Positions 23,713-28,066 of a DNA stretch of 28,066 nt are shown here, piece after piece. This stretch comes from Antrodiella citrinella (Eukaryota; Basidiomycota; Agaricomycetes; Polyporales; Steccherinaceae). The stretch covers positions 1-28,066 of the forward strand of contig SGPM01000351.1 in NCBI GenBank assembly GCA_004802725.1, given 5' to 3'. The position numbers and the translations under genes were made by a program. The notes beneath the pieces are model-generated. The model saw nothing but the letters and a program-made list of their open reading frames with translations, did no database searches and had not been told where the DNA came from. Within the stretch, counting starts at the first letter, position 1, and every line of letters starts with the position of its first letter.

Positions 23713-24299
23713 AGCATATCGCCCCTTTGGTAGGTCTACTTAGCCGCTCAATAATTTTGTTTAGCTGATATACACCATCGTGCATGCAATCGATATGATA
23801 CACCACTCTGATTTAGTTCATTGACATAGGTATCACGAACACAAGTAAAACCGCATGTGACCGTAACGGCGGCCTTCGTAGAGTTGCTGAGATTAATGTA
23901 CGTTTTCATCGCAAGCGACATTGTTACGTTTCATTCTTTGACTCTCATTCTCTCACTCCCATCGGTAACATTTATGAACAGATATGCTTCCAACGTTTGT
24001 GTGCGGTGCAATGGAAGGACACGTATTAAGTCCCCGCAGTCATCTGGAAGCCTCAAGGTCTGCCAATAACTTGGTTTTGCGTACCGGACCCACGCTCATT
24101 CCATGTCACAGCATCGCAATTTGAACGTAGGGAAAAAGACATGTGGTGTCTTGGTTGCCGTCGGAAATGACTGACGATATTTCACAGCCTGGGTAGTGGG
24201 CAGGCTCTATAAAGCCAAGAACGATGCTTGTGAATTCTGCATCATCTCCTCTACCTAGTAGGATCCGCGACCTGAACTCTACTCCAGTACATTCTTACG
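23713..24299 (+). other. Spacer between the two hydrolase copies
   Basis: 587 bp. From 23771 it repeats the upstream flank of copy 1. It contains the TATA box of copy 2 and no supported gene. Confidence 0.5.
24208..24213 (+). promoter_or_regulatory. TATA box of hydrolase copy 2
   Basis: GCTCTATAAAGCC, 92 bp before the ATG, conserved in position with copy 1. Confidence 0.6.
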
Positions 24300-25550
24300 A
24301 TGGCTGTTCTGCCCATGCAGAAACGTGGCGTCTTTGCTATCTACGACACAGGTGTACCGGAGTGTCTCGATGATAACACCAAGTATCATACGTTGGTGCT
24401 CCTACATGGATACTTGTGGCATTCTGGTATGTGAACGTTATGTCGGTACTGTTCACTTACTCACTCATTCGTACCTTGGTTAGATATATTCAGTCGTCTT
24501 GTGCCCTTGACGAAAACTGAATATCCATGTCGTCTGGTCCTAGTTAACAGACCTGGGTATCCCGGTGCCACACCTTTCACCACTAATGAATTCCAACGTA
24601 TCGCTTCATCCAAACCCGAAGACCAGTATGCACGGACATTCTGTAAAGGGCAAGCTCAGGAGATATATGATTTCCTCAAAGATTTCGTACAATCCGAGAA
24701 TATCTCGGAAGAGGGCGGGATCAGTATTGCGGGCTGGTCTTTCGGTTCTACGTTTGCGATGATATTCCTCGCATACGCTCCGCAACTTAATCAATCCCAC
24801 GGATTCGATCTCCGTCCTTACATTCATTCGGTGGTTGCTTACGGTATGTTATTAAAACATGTTTTCATTTGTAGAGTACCAGGTTGATCATCCGTGATAG
24901 ACCCGCCTGACGGTGTCTTTGGCTACCATCCACCATCTGGACAATGGGATCCTACATCGGAGTCGTCCGTTCCTCCGGAACGAATTATGTCAGAGCTTTT
25001 CCCGAGATGGGCGACGGGTTACTACAAGCACGGAAGCACCCCTTCCGAGCTAGAATATCGGGTTCCACTTTCCGATCCTCCTGCAACGATACACACGATA
25101 CCGGAAGGTTTCGTGTTTCTGCCAGCTGTCATAGCGCCGGACGGATCGGACGCCGTAGTCGCAGGCTTTTTGTTCGGATCGGGGGGATTTGCAGACACCA
25201 AGGATCAAGCGTTGTACCCTGCAACAACGTCGACAGTGACGGAGGATGCAGCCACACGTGGAGGGTGGAACGGCGTTCCTCTGCATGTAGTATGGTGCGA
25301 TCATAGTATTGGGTCCGCCGTCCATTGTGCCATGTCTTTCCAGACGGAGATCGATGAAGCGAGTCGCGCAGGAAAAGTCACGCGTCCTGTGAAGATTACA
25401 CGCATACGAGGAGCTAACCATTTCGTGAGTGCAGTCTAGTAGAATCTCATAATTCATTGACTGAAGCCAAATCTTATGGTGCAGGCGCACTGGGATCAAC
25501 CGAAAGAAGTATTGTCTGTGCTTCTGGGAAGTCGTAGGACATACTTCTGA
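24300..25550 (+). CDS. Alpha/beta-hydrolase fold protein (intact copy 2)
   Basis: Four exons: 24300-24426, 24484-24843, 24901-25424 and 25485-25550; introns 57, 57 and 60 nt, phases consistent; 358 residues. The N-terminus, MAVLPMQKRGVFAIYDTGVP, has no signal peptide, so the protein is probably cytosolic. Landmarks: LLHGYLWHSG at 34-43 (HG oxyanion motif), LVNRPGYPGATPF, AGWSFGS with the nucleophile Ser at about 128 in GWSFG, VAYDPPDGVFGYHPP, VWCDHSIGSAVHCAMSFQ, and GANHFAHWDQPKE with candidate catalytic His at about 336. The acidic member may be the Asp in AYDPP or in VWCDHS; I cannot decide. Hydrolases of this shape are widespread and poorly characterised in agaricomycetes; the substrate is unknown. 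The copy is flanked by its decayed paralogue upstream and a disrupted F-box gene downstream. Confidence 0.85.
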
Positions 25551-25921
25551 AATGTCTATATCATGTTTGTTTTTATGCTATAGACGGTGTACTATCGTTC
25601 CGAGTACTGCGACCATCCTCAAGGCCTCGTCCGAGTCACGAGCGAGCCTGCAAATCCCTGTCTTAGGTTGCGGTGGTTGCAACGTTGACTCCAGCTTATC
25701 CACAACGCCATTATCGCTGGAAAAACATACCTACCCTTAGAAAGGCCTTTCGAACCGTCCAGTGATAGCTAATTGCCACCTTCTGCACCACCGGCGGTTG
25801 AAACGTTGACGCCACAGTCTTTTGGCTCTTTCCGAAACGGTACTCGTCTCAAACTCTCAAACTCTTGTCCACCGAACGGCCACAATACTCAGAAAATCTC
25901 GTCTATCGCCTTTCTTCACTC
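25551..25921 (+). other. Spacer after hydrolase copy 2
   Basis: 371 bp with no supported gene. It holds two similar 25-30 base words, near 25669 (GGTGGTTGCAACGTTGACTC) and near 25791 (GGCGGTTGAAACGTTGACGC), about 122 bp apart, which look like a short dispersed duplication. Confidence 0.4.
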
Positions 25922-26862
25922 ATGCTTCTATGCAGCAGCGTGGATCAGGCTTACGCTAGATGGTACGTGTCAGGTTGAATATTTGAGCTCGCCCTTGATC
26001 ACACTAGTTGAACCACAGTCCGCCGTTTCTGGAGACACTAATCGACAAGATCCTGAAGAAGGATCCAGTACTCGTCGATCTTACCGATCACGAAAAGGCT
26101 GCAGTCATGCAAAGAGAACTAGATCTCACCATTGGATCATGTCGACGCGTAATCGAGAGCTACGAGGAAGCGATCCGTGCTCTCCACTCTCAGCGCAACG
26201 CGTGTCTATCGCGCATTTGTCGTGTCCCCGTGGAGATACTCCAAAATGTGATGCGGCATACGCTCGAGGACCAACGAGGATCTCGCATGCTCTTTATATT
26301 GAGTCAGATATGCCGCCATTGGCGGAACGTCTCGCTCGGATGCAGCGAGCTTTGGTCCACTCTCGTGATAGGCTATAATACCAGTGCAGATATCGCTCAA
26401 AAGCTATTATCGAGAAGTGGTAATTCTCCATTGGATGTCCGTATCACTAGGTACACAGGCTGGGGATCTCATGACCAGGTTTTACATTCTATCCTGGGCG
26501 AACACTTAACTCGTATGCACCATCTTTACCTTGGCTTACCAGTTTGCATTTTTCTGAACGCAGTGAAGGAGCTACAGCAGCTTCCTCCACAGCTGCAGTC
26601 GCTTTACATTGACGGCAATGACCCTGAAGATCGCTATGTTTACTTCGATGAACCTCTCACCGCCGGTTCCGTCGTTAATGTATTTCATGGCATTCATCAC
26701 AGTCTCACCTCCCTGATTATCTCAAATTTTCACGGCCTATGGACACTCGCTTTGGCCCAATCCACAATCACTCACTTCGATCTGCATATCCACCAATATC
26801 GGACGGGTTTTTAGATTCGAAGACTGGCATCCTTCTCGCGGCCCTTCGCCGCATGCCCATGC

Positions 26863-26879
26863 TGGTAACCCTCAGACTT
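26863..26879 (+). repeat. Target-site duplication, left copy
   Basis: TGGTAACCCTCAGACTT, identical to 27486-27502. It flanks the retroelement at its 3' (tail) end and codes for VTLRL of the F-box protein. Confidence 0.93.
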
Positions 26880-27485
26880 TGTTTTTTTGGGGAGCACTCC
26901 AGACGACAACTAACTTGGTTCAGTCTCGTCTGGTGTTTAGCTAGAGGACGGGGTTTTCACCCGTATGTATGCAATGTGTCCGCTCAGAGGAGATGCTTCT
27001 AGGCACGCCGTTGTTTTCGGCAGTGTGGGACTCTGGGGGCCATCATCGCATTCGACGATCGCAGCCGTTTCGGCGTTGATCGTGAATGCTCCGGTCACCC
27101 TACACCCACTAAAACCCCTGGTTGTGTTATCCATTCTTTTGGTAGGTCTTTTTCATTCTGTAGTATTCCGCTCCAGGTACTCAATACTGTGTGCACCGGG
27201 ACAGCTTTCTTTTCGACATTTTTCCTCGTCATTGTCTGATCCATGACGAGTCTCTCATTGAGTTTCTTCAGGAGCCGACTCTCAAGCTCTTCTTCTGTGT
27301 GCGTTTTTTGTCCTTCCCATTCAATGACTCTTTGGCATCTCAGCACCCATATTAGGTACGCCGACTCTGTCATGAGGATTTTGTACAGCCTGTTTGTCCC
27401 CGGCAGCCTTTTCCCGCTGGCGGATTTGAAGTCGGCTCAAGCGCAGCCCAGTATTGATCCTATGCATACATTTGGCCATTTGTCG
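26880..27485 (-). mobile_element. 5'-truncated non-LTR retrotransposon (LINE) insertion
   Basis: 606 bp inserted between 17-bp direct repeats, in antisense orientation to the F-box gene. On the minus strand it ends in an A7 tract (26882-26888 as T7), next to the left repeat. It begins directly at the right repeat inside coding sequence, so it is 5'-truncated. The minus-strand frame 27484-27095 gives the C-terminal tail of a LINE polyprotein: WPNVCIGSILGCA, one in-frame TGA (27437-27439), then ADFKSASGKRLPGTNRLYKI, LMTESAYLIWVLRCQRVIEW, and STWSGILQNEKDLPKEW ending in GVLVGVG and a stop. The ESA-Y/H-LIW-x-LRC block and the W-x-x-[VI]L ... DLPxxW ... VLVG ending are familiar from agaricomycete LINE proteins. 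A 3' UTR of about 215 bp follows. 5' truncation, A-tail and long target-site duplication are the marks of target-primed reverse transcription. Confidence 0.88.
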
Positions 27486-27502
27486 TGGTAACCCTCAGAC
27501 TT
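27486..27502 (+). repeat. Target-site duplication, right copy
   Basis: Exact repeat of 26863-26879. Removing 26880-27502 would join the two F-box frames at the Leu-Gln junction. Confidence 0.93.
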
Positions 27503-28066
27503 CAATTTGAACATTACGTGCCAGGGCCGGCGATCGAACCTGGAGGTTATGGATCCGAATACTACATCAAACTACCACATCTCAAAGACCTCCACCTAGT
27601 GGGAGACGTCATGTGTTACAACACTTGGATTCCGTACCTTCAGTTGCCTGTCTCCGCCAATGTGCAGCTCCATGCTATCGTCCGCATAAAGACTGGGCCG
27701 ATGTTGGCGGAAGGAATAACATCCCTTCGTTGCTCTTCCTGGGGAAAAGCTGTGCTAAACGTCGAACACCTTTCCGGCGCTATGGACGAAACCCAATTCT
27801 TTGGAACATACTGGATTACCCACCTATATCTGTGGCCGGCTACCAGTTCCGGAACTAAGGGACTGAGTAGTACCCGTTGGCAGCTGCCACAGATGCCACA
27901 GGGGCGCCTCTGTATTTCGTTGCTGTGGTACCCTGCTAGGAACGCGCTACCATCCCCACAGGACCTCACTGAAGATCATTGGCATCTGTTCAACTCACTA
28001 CCACTCGAGCGCGTCACTAGTTTTGCGATGGACGGCGAGACTCAAACCACCTTTACCAATTCGCAT

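Larger units (their letters stand above)
21732..23770 (+). repeat. Tandem duplication, unit 1 (about 2.0 kb)
   Basis: Starts at TACACCATCG (21732) and carries upstream flank, TATA region and the hydrolase pseudogene. The same order recurs from 23771, with a period of about 2,040 bp. Shared flank words include ATTTAGTTCATTGAC and GCTGAGATTA. Divergence is considerable, so the duplication is not fresh. Confidence 0.75.
23771..25550 (+). repeat. Tandem duplication, unit 2
   Basis: Second unit, from TACACCATCG (23771) through the intact hydrolase gene. The right end of the similarity is at about the stop codon or a few tens of bases beyond (a TATATCATGTTTGT-like word occurs after both genes). 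Confidence 0.7.
25922..28066 (+). pseudogene. F-box protein gene, interrupted by a retroelement (3' partial)
   Basis: F-box proteins supply substrates to SCF ubiquitin ligases; agaricomycetes have large, fast-evolving sets. Suggested exon 1 is 25922-25962 (MLLCSSVDQAYAR), a 56-nt intron follows, and the main frame opens at 26019. An amphipathic helix (SCRRVIESYEEAIRALHSQR) leads into the F-box, CRVPVEILQNVMRHTLED near 26215-26270, and the usual CRHWRNVSLGCSELWSTL. LRR-like or disordered sequence follows to QYRTGF, where TAG 26812-26814 ends the frame. Adding one T to the T5 run 26808-26812 would continue it as LDSKTGILLAALRRMPMLVTLRL. There a 606 bp retroelement is inserted. Past it the frame resumes at 27488 (VTLRLQFEHYVPG) and stays open to the window edge. 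The gene cannot make its full product as written. The start is uncertain; ATG 26107 is an alternative. Confidence 0.75.

Noticed and set aside
26008..26018. Start of the F-box protein at 26008
   Set aside because: The codon is TTG, and the stretch ends in an ACAG acceptor, so it is more likely intron end than coding start.
25773..26378. 201-codon frame before and across the F-box exon
   Set aside because: It starts at TTG, and its second half is the F-box exon read in the wrong frame.

Overview
The window is nuclear DNA from a filamentous basidiomycete, most likely an agaricomycete. The evidence is dense genes split by many 48-70 nt GT-AG introns, a fungal-type ATP sulfurylase, an agaricomycete-style F-box gene, a CE16-like esterase and a scrap of an agaricomycete-type LINE. 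No operons, CRISPR arrays, rRNA or convincing tRNA genes were seen. Gene models are hand-spliced; exon lengths and phases were checked to add up.

Layout. 1-236: 3' end of a gene on +. 573-1900 (-): membrane protein with a DUF1771-like helical segment. It shares a 133 bp divergent promoter with 2034-5196 (+), the Golgi tether subunit COG2, which carries one apparent single-base frameshift. 5685-6158: weak F-box-like ORF remnant. 6216-7187 (+): damaged GDSL/CE16-type esterase with two frameshifts and a lost catalytic Asn; a perfect 26-bp palindrome sits on one of its splice donors. 7713-9607 (-): uncharacterised single-pass membrane protein of 7 exons. 10421-12554 (+): ATP sulfurylase (MET3 type), preceded by two TCACGTGA palindromes. 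13125-14910 (+): membrane-anchored aspartic protease. 15968-21435 (+): CHD1-type chromatin remodeller, 17 exons, one GC-AG intron.

Right-hand third. 21732 to about 25550 is a tandem duplication of roughly 2 kb carrying an alpha/beta-hydrolase gene. The first copy (22304-23712) has frame-breaking indels and looks like a pseudogene. The second (24300-25550) is intact and codes for 358 residues. From about 25922 to the window end is an F-box gene interrupted by a 606 bp, 5'-truncated non-LTR retrotransposon in antisense orientation, with an A7 tail and 17-bp target-site duplications.

The left and middle parts are housekeeping: Golgi traffic, sulfate assimilation and chromatin. The right part is accessory and shows recent duplication, decay and retrotransposition. 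I see no coherent novel gene system. The most informative signals are the precise LINE insertion, the duplicated hydrolase pair with partly compensating indels, the palindromes, and several one-base frameshifts in short homopolymers that could be true decay or consensus errors.
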